A stretch of 64,000 bases of DNA from Flavobacterium xueshanense (GTDB taxonomy: Bacteria > Bacteroidota > Bacteroidia > Flavobacteriales > Flavobacteriaceae): positions 158,589-222,588 of the forward strand of contig NZ_FONQ01000003.1 of assembly GCF_900112975.1 (NCBI RefSeq), read 5' to 3'. Shown here piece after piece: positions 37,315 through 46,401 of the stretch. The notes beneath the pieces were generated by a model. That model was not told the DNA's origin. It did not search any database and worked only from the letters and a program-made list of their open reading frames with translations. The position numbers and the translations under genes were made by a program. The first letter of the stretch is position 1. Every line of letters starts with the position of its first letter.

Positions 37315-40164
37315 ATGAAAACAGACGCTTTTGCATTAAGACACATTGGCCCAAGAGAAAATGATCTAGAACACATGTTGAAGACAATTGGGGCAGGAAC
37401 ACTGGAACAATTGATTCAAGAAACGATTCCCAGTGACATTCGTTTAAAATCTGATTTAGATTTAGAACCTGCAATGACCGAATATGAGTTTGCAAATCAC
37501 ATCCAGAAATTAGGGAATAAAAATAAAGTTTTTCAATCGTACATTGGTTTAGGATACAATGCCGCCATTATTCCTGCGGTGATCCAAAGAAATGTTTTCG
37601 AAAACCCGGGATGGTACACTGCTTACACACCGTATCAAGCCGAAATCGCGCAAGGTCGTCTGGAAGCAATTCTGAATTTCCAAACGATGGTTATCGAATT
37701 GACCGGAATGGAAATCGCGAATGCTTCTTTATTGGATGAAGGAACTGCCGCTGCAGAAGCAATGGCATTACTTTTTGACGTTCGTTCTCGTGACCAAAAG
37801 AAAAAAAATATCAATAAATTCTTTGTTTCTGAAGAAATATTACCTCAAACTTTATCGGTTTTACAAACACGTTCAACGCCAATTGGAGTTAAATTAGTAG
37901 TTGGAAATCATGAAACATTTGATTTTTCATCGGAATATTTTGGAGCAATCCTTCAATATCCAGGGAAATTTGGACAAGTGTATGATTATGCTGCATTTAT
38001 CGCGAAAGCTGCTGAAAACGAGATAAAAGTAGCTGTTGCCGCTGATATTTTGAGTTTAGTAAAACTAACTCCTCCAGGCGAAATGGGCGCTGCAGTTGTT
38101 CTTGGAACAACACAACGTTTCGGAATTCCGTTAGGTTATGGTGGTCCACACGCTGCTTATTTCGCTACAAAAGACGAATACAAAAGAAGCATGCCAGGAA
38201 GAATCATCGGTGTAACCGTTGATACTGATGGAAATCGCGCTTTGCGTATGGCGTTACAAACCCGCGAGCAACACATTAAACGTGATAAAGCAACATCAAA
38301 TATTTGTACGGCTCAGGTTTTATTGTCAGTAATGGCAGGAATGTATGCCGTTTATCATGGTCCAAAAGGCTTGCAATACATCGCTGATAAAGTACACGCT
38401 TCGGCAGCGACATTGGCAAACGCTTTAGAAAAATCAGGTTATAAACAAACCAACACCGCTTTTTTTGATACAATAGTTGTAAAGGCTGATGCCAAAAAAG
38501 TAAAAACAATTGCTGAAGAAAACGAAATTAATTTCTATTACATTGACGATAATACGATTTCAATTTCTCTAAACGAGACAACAAGTATTACCGATTTAAA
38601 TAAAATCATTGCTGTTTTCGCTTCCGCAAATGGTACTGCGGTAAACACCATTAAAAGTTTATCCGAAACCAATCATTTTCCTGAAAACGTAAACAGAACA
38701 TCAACGTTTTTACAACACGATGTCTTCAATAAACATCACTCAGAAACAGCTTTGATGCGTTACATCAAAATGTTAGAAAGAAAAGATTTAGCGTTGAATC
38801 ATTCCATGATTTCATTAGGGTCTTGTACCATGAAACTGAATGCCGCATCAGAAATGTTACCTTTGAGCATGGCACAATGGAATAACATTCATCCGTTTGC
38901 ACCGCTTGACCAGGCACAAGGATACCAGGAAATGTTGGCTAAATTAGAACATCAGCTAAACGTCATTACTGGTTTTGCAGGAACAACATTACAACCTAAT
39001 TCAGGTGCTCAAGGAGAATACGCCGGATTAATGGTAATTCGTGCGTACCACCAATCAAGAGGAGATCACCATAGAAATATTGCTTTAATCCCATCATCAG
39101 CTCACGGAACAAACCCGGCTTCGGCAGCGATGGCCGGAATGAAAGTTGTGGTTACTAAAACATTGGAGAACGGAAATATCGACGTGGAAGATTTACGTGA
39201 AAAAGCACTTTTGCACGCAGCCAATCTTTCTTGTTTAATGGTAACCTATCCTTCAACTCACGGTGTTTTTGAAAGCGCGATTAAAGAAATTACACAATTG
39301 ATTCACGATAACGGTGGGCAAGTCTATATGGATGGTGCCAACATGAACGCCCAAGTTGGATTAACAAATCCTGCAACTATTGGTGCTGACGTTTGTCACC
39401 TGAACTTACACAAAACATTCGCTATTCCTCACGGAGGAGGTGGACCAGGAGTAGGACCAATTTGTGTTGCTCCACAATTAGTACCATTTTTACCTACTAA
39501 CCCAATAATTCCAACAGGTGGAGAAAACGCTATTACGGCAATTTCTGCAGCACCTTGGGGATCAGCATTAGTTTGCTTAATCTCTTACGGATATATCTGC
39601 ATGCTTGGTGCCGAAGGCTTGAAACAATCCACTGAATATGCAATTTTAAACGCAAATTATATCAAGGAGAAATTAAACGGTCATTACGATACGTTATACT
39701 CTGGAGAAATGGGTCGTGCAGCACACGAAATGATTTTAGAATGTCGCCCTTTTAAACAAAAAGGAATTGAAGTGACAGATATTGCAAAACGTTTAATGGA
39801 TTATGGATTTCATGCTCCAACGGTTTCCTTTCCTGTTGCCGGAACTTTAATGATTGAACCTACTGAAAGTGAAAACTTAGAAGAGCTAGATCGTTTTTGT
39901 GACGCTATGATTGCGATACGAAAAGAAATTGAAACTGCTACAATAGACAATCCAAATAATATATTGAAAAATGCGCCACATACCTTGATGATGGCTACAA
40001 CTGATAACTGGAATTTTCCATACACACGTGAAGCAGCAGCATTTCCTTTAGAATACATTGCCGAGAATAAATTCTGGCCTACTGTTCGTAGAGTAGATGA
40101 AGCGTATGGCGACAGAAATTTAGTTTGCTCTTGCGCTCCAATTGAAGCCTACATGGAAAGCTAA
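37315..40164 (+). CDS. gcvP: Glycine dehydrogenase (decarboxylating), P protein
   Basis: The 949-residue product from MKTDAFALRHIGPRENDLEHM is the homodimeric-type P protein of the glycine cleavage system (N- and C-halves fused). The PLP lysine is Lys700 in HLNLHKTFAIPHGGGGPG. It decarboxylates glycine and passes the aminomethyl group to H protein. The frame is open from TTG 37210, but the first 35 codons lack similarity to P proteins and the ATG at 37315 gives the family's usual start. gcvT and gcvH are not adjacent. I see no glycine riboswitch in the 105 bases between the TTG and ATG. Confidence 0.96.
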   Translation: MKTDAFALRHIGPRENDLEHMLKTIGAGTLEQLIQETIPSDIRLKSDLDLEPAMTEYEFANHIQKLGNKNKVFQSYIGLGYNAAIIPAVIQRNVFENPGWYTAYTPYQAEIAQGRLEAILNFQTMVIELTGMEIANASLLDEGTAAAEAMALLFDVRSRDQKKKNINKFFVSEEILPQTLSVLQTRSTPIGVKLVVGNHETFDFSSEYFGAILQYPGKFGQVYDYAAFIAKAAENEIKVAVAADILSLVKLTPPGEMGAAVVLGTTQRFGIPLGYGGPHAAYFATKDEYKRSMPGRIIGVTVDTDGNRALRMALQTREQHIKRDKATSNICTAQVLLSVMAGMYAVYHGPKGLQYIADKVHASAATLANALEKSGYKQTNTAFFDTIVVKADAKKVKTIAEENEINFYYIDDNTISISLNETTSITDLNKIIAVFASANGTAVNTIKSLSETNHFPENVNRTSTFLQHDVFNKHHSETALMRYIKMLERKDLALNHSMISLGSCTMKLNAASEMLPLSMAQWNNIHPFAPLDQAQGYQEMLAKLEHQLNVITGFAGTTLQPNSGAQGEYAGLMVIRAYHQSRGDHHRNIALIPSSAHGTNPASAAMAGMKVVVTKTLENGNIDVEDLREKALLHAANLSCLMVTYPSTHGVFESAIKEITQLIHDNGGQVYMDGANMNAQVGLTNPATIGADVCHLNLHKTFAIPHGGGGPGVGPICVAPQLVPFLPTNPIIPTGGENAITAISAAPWGSALVCLISYGYICMLGAEGLKQSTEYAILNANYIKEKLNGHYDTLYSGEMGRAAHEMILECRPFKQKGIEVTDIAKRLMDYGFHAPTVSFPVAGTLMIEPTESENLEELDRFCDAMIAIRKEIETATIDNPNNILKNAPHTLMMATTDNWNFPYTREAAAFPLEYIAENKFWPTVRRVDEAYGDRNLVCSCAPIEAYMES

Positions 40165-40174
40165 TTTACTACTT

Positions 40175-40206
40175 AAAATGTCTCGAGAAATCGAGACATT
40201 TTTTTT
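40175..40206 (+). terminator. Terminator after gcvP
   Basis: AAATGTCTCGA (40176-40186) pairs perfectly with TCGAGACATTT (40191-40201) around GAAA, followed by T's. Confidence 0.95.
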
Positions 40207-40415
40207 ACTATTAAAAAACAAAAAATACTTTAAAAATTTTAAACTAAAAAAACGTTAATTATTGATCAGGAGATTTAAGAAATAAAAATCATATCAAAAC
40301 TTTCAATTCATAATAAAATAATCAATATTTTTGCCAATAAATTATTATTTCGCAATTATATGCATGCATAGTAAATTTTGTGACTGTAGTAATTTTATAA
40401 TGATTAAATTAGCCT

Positions 40416-40423
40416 TAAATTTG
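40416..40423 (+). promoter_or_regulatory. -7 element TAAATTTG before the KAS III gene
   Basis: An exact TAnnTTTG, 13 bases before the ATG at 40437. The gap from 40207 holds nothing else that I recognise. Confidence 0.6.
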
Positions 40424-40436
40424 GAAAATTAACGCA

Positions 40437-41495
40437 ATGAGAATAAAAATAGCTGGAATAGGAAGTTATATTCCTGAGAAAAAAGTAAGTAATACTGACT
40501 TTGGCGAACATGTTTTTTTGAATGAAGATGGAACCGCCTTTGCTTATCCTAACGAGGTAGTAATTAAAAAGTTTAAGGGCATCACTGGAATCGAACACAG
40601 GCGTTATGCGGAAGACCATTTAAATTCTTCTGATTTGGCTTTTTTTGCTTCTCAAAAAGCCATACAAAATGCTGGAATCGATCCGGAAACTATAGACTAC
40701 ATTATATTTGCACACAACTTTGGCGATGTAAAACACGGAACAATTCAATCTGATATGCTTCCTAGTTTAGCCACCCGCGTCAAAAATAAATTACAAATAA
40801 AAAATCCAAAATGTGTCGCTTACGATATCCTTTTTGGCTGTCCCGGTTGGATCGAAGGAGTACTTCAAGCTAATGCGTTCATCAAATCCGGAATGGCAAA
40901 ACGTTGTTTAGTTATAGGTTCTGAAACCCTTTCTAGAGTGGTAGATGCGCACGACAGGGATTCTATGATTTATTCAGACGGAGCCGGCGCTTCTATTATT
41001 GAAGCTTCAGATGACGAAAGTGGAATGCTAGCTTATGAAAGTGCAACGTATGCAAATGACGAAGCGGGGTATCTATTCTTCGGAAAATCATACAATCCTG
41101 ATTTAGATCCAGATACTCGCTACATAAAAATGTACGGACGCAAAATATATGAATTCGCATTAAATCAAGTTCCGGCAGCCATGAAAAGTTGTTTGGACAA
41201 AAGCGGACTTGGCATTGACGATGTGAAAAAAATTCTAATCCATCAGGCCAACGAGAAAATGGATGAAGCGATAATCCAACGTTTTTATAAATTATACGAT
41301 AGATCTGTTCCTAAAGACATTATGCCCATGAGCATCCATGAACTGGGAAACAGCAGTGTGGCTACTGTCCCAACGCTTTTTGACTTATTAATTCGCGGCG
41401 AAATCGAAAATCAAACAATACACAAAGGTGATGTAATGATTTTCGCTTCTGTTGGAGCAGGAATGAATATCAATGCCTTTATATATAGATATTAA
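40437..41495 (+). CDS. 3-oxoacyl-ACP synthase III-family enzyme (FabH-like)
   Basis: A 352-residue thiolase-fold condensing enzyme with Cys135 (FGCPGWIEGV), His269 (IHQAN) and Asn305 (ELGNSS), the complete KAS III triad, plus GSETLSRVVDAHDRDSMIYSDG. KAS III enzymes start fatty-acid or aryl-polyene/resorcinol-type chains by condensing acyl-CoA with malonyl-ACP. A general fabH is probably elsewhere: this copy lies apart from fatty-acid genes and leads an envelope cluster. The exact substrate is unknown. Confidence 0.85.
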   Translation: MRIKIAGIGSYIPEKKVSNTDFGEHVFLNEDGTAFAYPNEVVIKKFKGITGIEHRRYAEDHLNSSDLAFFASQKAIQNAGIDPETIDYIIFAHNFGDVKHGTIQSDMLPSLATRVKNKLQIKNPKCVAYDILFGCPGWIEGVLQANAFIKSGMAKRCLVIGSETLSRVVDAHDRDSMIYSDGAGASIIEASDDESGMLAYESATYANDEAGYLFFGKSYNPDLDPDTRYIKMYGRKIYEFALNQVPAAMKSCLDKSGLGIDDVKKILIHQANEKMDEAIIQRFYKLYDRSVPKDIMPMSIHELGNSSVATVPTLFDLLIRGEIENQTIHKGDVMIFASVGAGMNINAFIYRY

Positions 41496-41519
41496 TTCTT
41501 TTAGGAATATGTCATTCAA

Positions 41520-41658
41520 GAGCTAATCCGGCTGTACATTACAATTCCTCACTACAAAACTTGTTTTTCTAAGGTGCAAGAAAGCTTCTTTTAGTCGCTT
41601 TTTGTACCTTGAAAAACTACATTCTGAAGTTCCGGGATTTTCATTCCCATCCGGGCTA
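41520..41658 (-). repeat. Dispersed intergenic repeat, long copy (R3)
   Basis: A 139-base element on the minus strand: TAGCCCGGATGGGAATG at its 5' end, the middle block GCGACTAAAAGAAGC, and TTGTAATGTACAGC plus CGGATTAGCTC at its 3' end, all as in R2 (27674-27815). It lies between the KAS III gene and the methyltransferase promoter. Confidence 0.8.
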
Positions 41659-41688
41659 AAAAACAATGCCAAAAAACACATTTATTAC

Positions 41689-41696
41689 TATATTTG
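41689..41696 (+). promoter_or_regulatory. -7 element TATATTTG that fixes the methyltransferase start
   Basis: An exact TAnnTTTG, 34 bases before ATG 41731, inside the longer open frame that begins at 41602. Confidence 0.7.
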
Positions 41697-41730
41697 TGCC
41701 TTTGTGCCCTTGCGGCAAAATCCAAAAAAC

Positions 41731-42258
41731 ATGTACGAAAAAACGTTTCCCAATAAAAGATTCAAACACACTTTAGAATTCCTAAAAAAACATGTCTCAA
41801 CGTCAGAGACCATATTAGATTTAGGTGTTGAAAATCCTTTTTCTAAAATCATGAAATCCGAGGGATTTTCAGTTTCTAATACAACCGGAGAAGATTTAGA
41901 TTTGGATCAGTCCGTATTTTCAAATGAAAAAAAGGATGTGGTTACCGCTTTCGAAATTTTTGAACATTTACTGAATCCTTTTCCCATTTTGAGTGAAATC
42001 AAATCTGATAAACTTTTTATTTCTATTCCATTGCGTTTGTGGTTTTCACCAGCTTACCGCAGTAAAACGGACATGTGGGACAGACATTACCATGAATTTG
42101 AAGATTGGCAACTCGATTGGCTTTTGGAGAAAACCGGCTGGAAAATAATCGACAGAAAAAAATGGACCAATCCCGTTAACAAATTTGGTATCCGACCACT
42201 ACTACGAAAATTCACCAACCGTTATTATATTGTTTACGCTGAAAAAATAAAAGAATGA
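41731..42258 (+). CDS. Probable SAM-dependent methyltransferase
   Basis: The 175-residue product from MYEKTFPNKRFKHTLEFLKK has a shortened Rossmann pattern (ETILDLGVENPFSKIM as motif I; FEIFEHLLNPFPILSEI as motif IV/post region; FISIPLRLWF) typical of class I methyltransferases. The frame extends upstream to 41602, but that part covers repeat R3 and the promoter, so I choose ATG 41731. It overlaps the glycosyltransferase start by 4 bases (ATGA). Motif I lacks the usual GxGxG, so activity is plausible but not certain. Confidence 0.75.
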   Translation: MYEKTFPNKRFKHTLEFLKKHVSTSETILDLGVENPFSKIMKSEGFSVSNTTGEDLDLDQSVFSNEKKDVVTAFEIFEHLLNPFPILSEIKSDKLFISIPLRLWFSPAYRSKTDMWDRHYHEFEDWQLDWLLEKTGWKIIDRKKWTNPVNKFGIRPLLRKFTNRYYIVYAEKIKE

Positions 42259-43103
42259 ATTATTATATTGTCATTCCGGCGCATAACGAGGAAGCATTTA
42301 TTACTTTAACTTTAAATTCTTTGATTTCACAAACCGTTTTACCCAAAAAAGTTGTTGTTGTCAATGACAATTCTACGGATAAAACTGCCGAAATCGTAAC
42401 TGCTTTCGCTAAAGAAAATCCGTTTATAACTTTGGTAAATAAAACCTCCGAAGCGATTCATTTGCCGGGAAGCAAAGTCATTCAGGCTTTTCATAAAGGT
42501 TATGAAACATTGGATAAAGAGTATGACGTTATCGTAAAACTGGATGCCGACTTGATTCTACCCAACAATTATTTTGAAACTATCTCAACCATTTTCGAAA
42601 AAGATCCTTTGATAGGAATGGCTGGCGGATTTGCTTACATTGAAAAAAACGGCGAATGGATTTTAGAAAATCTTACCGATAAAGACCATATTCGTGGTGC
42701 CTTCAAAGCCTACAGAAAAGCATGTTTCGAGCAGATAGGGAATTTAAAACCCGCAATGGGTTGGGATACCGTTGATGAATTATTGTCGAAATTTTATGGA
42801 TGGAAAGTGGTTACGGATGCTTCATTAATCGTGAAACATTTAAAACCAACTGGAGCAAACTACAACAAAACGGCCCGTTACAAACAAGGTGAGGCATTTT
42901 ACACTTTAGGTTACGGGTTTCTTATCACTTCCATAGCTTCAGCAAAACTGGCAATGATGAAAAAAAAACCACTACTCTTTTTAGATTACATCAAAGGTTT
43001 CTGGAAAGCTAAAGCGGCTAAAACTCCTTTGTTGGTAACAACGGAACAAGCAAAATTCATTCGCAACTATCGGTTGAAAAAAATGAAGGAAAAGCTTTTT
43101 TAG
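42255..43103 (+). CDS. Family 2 glycosyltransferase
   Basis: A 282-residue GT-A glycosyltransferase starting MNYYIVIPAHNEEAFITLTL, with VVNDNSTDKT (36-45) and the metal-binding DxD (Asp97, Asp99 in VKLDADLILP). It lacks a membrane segment at either end. GT2 enzymes add sugars from nucleotide donors in envelope polysaccharide or lipid synthesis. It is translationally coupled (ATGA) to the methyltransferase, which suggests glycan or lipid decoration; the acceptor is unknown. Confidence 0.88.
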   Translation: MNYYIVIPAHNEEAFITLTLNSLISQTVLPKKVVVVNDNSTDKTAEIVTAFAKENPFITLVNKTSEAIHLPGSKVIQAFHKGYETLDKEYDVIVKLDADLILPNNYFETISTIFEKDPLIGMAGGFAYIEKNGEWILENLTDKDHIRGAFKAYRKACFEQIGNLKPAMGWDTVDELLSKFYGWKVVTDASLIVKHLKPTGANYNKTARYKQGEAFYTLGYGFLITSIASAKLAMMKKKPLLFLDYIKGFWKAKAAKTPLLVTTEQAKFIRNYRLKKMKEKLF

Positions 43104-43182
43104 CTTTAAAAATCAAAAACTGCTGAATCAAAAGGCATAACTCCTAACATTTTTTGTAATTTAGCCCATAATTGAAAAACTT

Positions 43183-43932
43183 ATGATGCTCACCCGCTAT
43201 ATAACGCAAATAGGAAGATACTTCCTAATGCTAAAAGAAATTTTCAACAAACAGACAAAATGGTCTGTAATGAAAAATCTAATTTTTAAAGAAATTGATG
43301 ATTTGATTATCGGTTCTTTAGGTATTGTTGCCTTCATTTCTTTCTTCGTTGGGGGAGTTGTTGCCATTCAAACGGCACTTAATTTAACTAATCCTTTAAT
43401 TCCAAAATACCTTATTGGTTTTGCTACGAGACAATCAGTAGTATTAGAGTTTGCTCCCACTTTTATCTCCGTTATTATGGCTGGAAAAATGGGATCATTT
43501 ATCACCTCCAGTATAGGTACAATGCGGGTTACGGAACAAATCGACGCCTTAGAAGTGATGGGAGTAAATTCCTTAAACTACCTTGTTTTCCCTAAAATAA
43601 TAGCGTTGTTACTATACCCGTTCCTGATAGGAATCGCAATGTTCTTGGGAGTTTTGGGCGGTTGGATGGCTGGAGTATATGGCGGTTTTATCTCAAGCGC
43701 TGAGTTTATAAATGGAACCCAAATGGATTTTATTCCGTTTCATATTGTTTACGCTTTTATCAAAACATTAATTTTTGCGATGCTATTAGCCACAATCCCT
43801 TCTTTTCATGGTTATTACATGAAAGGTGGCGCACTCGAGGTAGGTAAAGCCAGCACTGTATCATTTGTTTGGACATCGGTTTCCATAATACTTTTCAATT
43901 ATATATTAACACAGTTGTTACTAGGATCATGA
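43183..43932 (+). CDS. mlaE: MlaE-family ABC transporter permease
   Basis: A 249-residue permease with five to six transmembrane segments and the MlaE signature around TRQSVVLEFAPTFISVIMAGKMGSF and SIGTMRVTEQIDALEVMG. Mla transporters move phospholipid between inner and outer membranes to preserve outer-membrane asymmetry. Its stop overlaps mlaF (ATGA), so both form one unit. No MCE-domain mlaD gene follows in this window. Confidence 0.9.
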   Translation: MMLTRYITQIGRYFLMLKEIFNKQTKWSVMKNLIFKEIDDLIIGSLGIVAFISFFVGGVVAIQTALNLTNPLIPKYLIGFATRQSVVLEFAPTFISVIMAGKMGSFITSSIGTMRVTEQIDALEVMGVNSLNYLVFPKIIALLLYPFLIGIAMFLGVLGGWMAGVYGGFISSAEFINGTQMDFIPFHIVYAFIKTLIFAMLLATIPSFHGYYMKGGALEVGKASTVSFVWTSVSIILFNYILTQLLLGS

Positions 43933-44690
43933 TAGAAGTAAAAAATATAGAAAAATCATTTGGCGGAAACAAAATTCTTAAGGGTATTTCAACGGTTTTT
44001 GAAACTGGAAAAACGAATTTAATAATTGGACAAAGTGGTTCCGGAAAAACCGTTTTGCTTAAAAGTCTTTTAGGCATTCATACTCCAGAATCTGGAACTA
44101 TTTCATTTGATGGACGAATTTACTCCGAATTAAATCCGGATGAGAAACGAGAATTACGAACTGAAATCGGAATGGTTTTTCAAGGAAGCGCTTTGTTTGA
44201 TTCCATGACTGTGGCTGAAAATGTTGGATTTCCGTTACGAATGTTCACCAAAGACAATAATAAAAAAATTCAGGAGCGCGTTGACTTTGTATTAAAAAGA
44301 GTTGATCTAACAGAAGCACACAAAAAATTACCTTCGGAAATTTCTGGAGGAATGCAAAAACGCGTTGCTATTGCCCGCGCCATTGTAAACAATCCCAAAT
44401 ACTTATTTTGTGATGAACCTAATTCTGGTTTAGATCCCAATACAGCTATTTTGATTGATAATCTTATCAGAGAAATCACCGAAGAATACAACATCACTAC
44501 GGTTATAAACACGCATGATATGAACTCCGTGATGGAAATTGGAGAGAAAATTCTATTCCTGAAAGATGGTTTAAAAGCCTGGGAAGGAAACAAAGAAGAA
44601 ATTTTCAGAACCGATAATGAGGCAGTTGTTGCCTTTGTTTATTCTTCAAATTTATTCAAAAAAGTACGGGAAGCGTATTTGAAAGAGTAA
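43929..44690 (+). CDS. mlaF: MlaF-family ABC transporter ATPase
   Basis: The 253-residue product from MIEVKNIEKSFGGNKILKGI has Walker A GQSGSGKT (34-41), LPSEISGGMQKRVAIARAI (signature) and CDEPNSGLDP (Walker B). SGGMQKR and PNSGLDP are typical of the Mla ATPases. The frame extends 20 codons further upstream into mlaE, but ATG 43929 overlaps the mlaE stop as ATGA and gives the family start. Its last 34 bases are copied at 45730-45763. Confidence 0.92.
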   Translation: MIEVKNIEKSFGGNKILKGISTVFETGKTNLIIGQSGSGKTVLLKSLLGIHTPESGTISFDGRIYSELNPDEKRELRTEIGMVFQGSALFDSMTVAENVGFPLRMFTKDNNKKIQERVDFVLKRVDLTEAHKKLPSEISGGMQKRVAIARAIVNNPKYLFCDEPNSGLDPNTAILIDNLIREITEEYNITTVINTHDMNSVMEIGEKILFLKDGLKAWEGNKEEIFRTDNEAVVAFVYSSNLFKKVREAYLKE

Positions 44691-44692
44691 AA
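44659..44692 (+). repeat. Direct repeat, copy 1: 3' end of mlaF
   Basis: AAAAAGTAC-GG-GAAGCGTATTTGAAAGAG plus TAAAA: the last codons and stop of mlaF. It matches 45730-45763 at all but two of 34 positions. Confidence 0.85.
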
Positions 44693-44847
44693 GCACTCTA
44701 AATCAAATGCTCTTTTTTCATTAACAGCAACAATATATTTGACAAAGGTTTAATACGCAACTACGTAATAAAAAATGATTTTTTGCTGACAATGATTTTA
44801 GACAAAGATAAATACGACACTAATGATTGTATTTTTCATACATAATT

Positions 44848-45510
44848 TTAAAGGTTATGTTTTACACCAATATTGATTAGATTATTCATAACATACTGAT
44901 CATTATCAAAAATAAGCGCTGGTATTTTTGCTTTTCGTCCTCCAAAATAGGTTTCAAAATCAACATAGATAGCAATTTTATTGTTTAAAAAATAATTTAA
45001 ACCCAATCCTGAATTTGAACTTCCATAATTTTTCGGGTAGTCGCTTTTTAAATTCTCAGAGTAATTGGAATAACTACTTTTGGTTTCAAAACTGTGCGCA
45101 TACCCCATTTTCAAACTTCCGCTAAAGTTTTTAAAAATTCTAAACTCCCATTTTATAGCTACAGGAATAGAAATAACAGCTCCTTTAAAAATACCGGAAT
45201 ACGCATCGCTACCCAAATCAAACCAACCGCCACTATGTGTATCTGGTTTGTAAAATGAAACTCCGGTTTCAAAATATTTAATTCGTCCACTCAAACTCCA
45301 ATGCCTCCCCGTGTAATATTCTGCTAAAACTCCTCCCTGAAATGATTTATTGGGGTCGCCTAGCTTGAAAGAGGTTATGGTATTCGAACCCATTTCTGCA
45401 CCAAAATACCAATTCCCTTTTGGATTGACGATTGCGGTTTCTGCAGTTTCTTGTGCGTTTATCAAAAAAGGTATAAAGATAAATACGAAACAAATGATTG
45501 CATTTTTCAT
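44848..45510 (-). CDS. Outer-membrane beta-barrel protein of unknown function
   Basis: A 220-residue protein with a signal peptide (MKNAIICFVFIFIPFLINAQ) and alternating amphipathic strands (WYFGAEMGSNTITSFKLG, WSLSGRIKYFETGVSFYK, FSGSLKMGYAHSF, SGLGLNYFLNNKIAIYVDFETYF), fitting a small eight-strand OmpW/OmpA-like barrel that ends INIGVKHNL. No family name can be given. It lies inside a 1.07-kb block bounded by two copies of the mlaF 3' end, so it may be an insertion. Gap 45511-45729 holds no gene that I can support. Confidence 0.75.
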   Translation of the reverse strand: MKNAIICFVFIFIPFLINAQETAETAIVNPKGNWYFGAEMGSNTITSFKLGDPNKSFQGGVLAEYYTGRHWSLSGRIKYFETGVSFYKPDTHSGGWFDLGSDAYSGIFKGAVISIPVAIKWEFRIFKNFSGSLKMGYAHSFETKSSYSNYSENLKSDYPKNYGSSNSGLGLNYFLNNKIAIYVDFETYFGGRKAKIPALIFDNDQYVMNNLINIGVKHNL

Positions 45511-45729
45511 ATTTCTATTAACTAAAATGATAAAACTTTAGACAATATGAGCATAGTTGCAAATGGGAATCGTAGATTTTTCATAATTGTATTCTTTTAT
45601 GTGAAGTAGAGACAGCACTGTAAATATAAGATAAAATTTACATAGAATTATCGTAAAAAACCTTTTTCCTTTTAAAGTAGCAAAATAAGCAATTAATAAT
45701 GAGGTTTTTATAGAATTATTATACATCCC

Positions 45730-45763
45730 AAAAAGTACTTGAAGCGTATTTGAAAGAGTAAAA
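45730..45763 (+). repeat. Direct repeat, copy 2: duplicated mlaF 3' end
   Basis: A 34-base copy (2 mismatches) of 44659-44692. It would encode KVLEAYLKE and a stop and ends 2 bases before the sprT stop codon. It probably marks the former mlaF-sprT junction. Confidence 0.85.
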
Positions 45764-45765
45764 AG

Positions 45766-46368
45766 CTAGCTTGATTTCAACAGTTCCACCTCAGCATTTG
45801 GATTAAATAAATACGTTTTTCCAGAACTTATTTCAAGGCATTCAAAACGCTTGGTTCTTACAGCTATTTTCTTGAAAATCTTTCCGTTTTGGATTCGGAA
45901 GACACTGCCGTACGGAATTTCGAAAACATAGTTTTTATCGTTTTGTTGGTCAAATTGTTTCAGTGCCAAAGCCAAAGTAGCATCAGTATCGCTGCTGGCT
46001 GTTGGATTTTTGAAATGTCTCGCCAACAACGGCAGCAAATGATTCGGAAAGATTTCCGGTCGAATGTAAGGAATCATCAACCGTTGGAACGAATATTTCC
46101 ACTCGTTTCCATGCGGTTTAATTTGTCTGCCAAATTTTTCAAACGCAACCAAATGTGAAATTTCATGAATTAACGTAATCAAAAACTTGTATTTATTAAG
46201 ATTTGAATTTACCGTGATTTCATGCTTTCCGTTCAAACCTTTTCGATAATCACCATGACGCGTCTGTCGTTCGTTGACGATCTTAAGATGCACTTGATTG
46301 GCAACAATAAGTTCGAAAACGGGTTTTACCGCATGCTCTGGAATGTATCTGGCTAAGGTTTCGCTCAA
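45766..46368 (-). CDS. SprT-like zinc metalloprotease-fold protein
   Basis: A 200-residue protein with HEISH (His-Glu-x-x-His) in LITLIHEISHLVAFEKFG and the downstream KPHGNEWKYSF His, the SprT metal site. Eukaryotic relatives (Spartan) cleave DNA-protein crosslinks; bacterial roles are not known. The start is TTG (46366-46368); an inverted repeat of the four-helix-bundle cassette lies only 10 bases upstream, so its original leader may have been changed by that insertion. Confidence 0.85.
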   Translation of the reverse strand: MSETLARYIPEHAVKPVFELIVANQVHLKIVNERQTRHGDYRKGLNGKHEITVNSNLNKYKFLITLIHEISHLVAFEKFGRQIKPHGNEWKYSFQRLMIPYIRPEIFPNHLLPLLARHFKNPTASSDTDATLALALKQFDQQNDKNYVFEIPYGSVFRIQNGKIFKKIAVRTKRFECLEISSGKTYLFNPNAEVELLKSS

Positions 46369-46378
46369 AACAATTGCA

Positions 46379-46401
46379 AATTATAAGTTAAGAATTATGA
46401 G
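46379..46401 (+). repeat. Left inverted repeat of the four-helix-bundle cassette
   Basis: AATTATAAGTTAAGAATTATGAG-type 23-base arm; it matches the reverse complement of 46751-46773 with about three mismatches. Confidence 0.65.

Noticed and set aside
45538..45726. Small minus-strand frame of 62 codons between the barrel gene and sprT
   Set aside because: Very AT-rich composition, no start context and no recognised motif; I treat the gap as non-coding.
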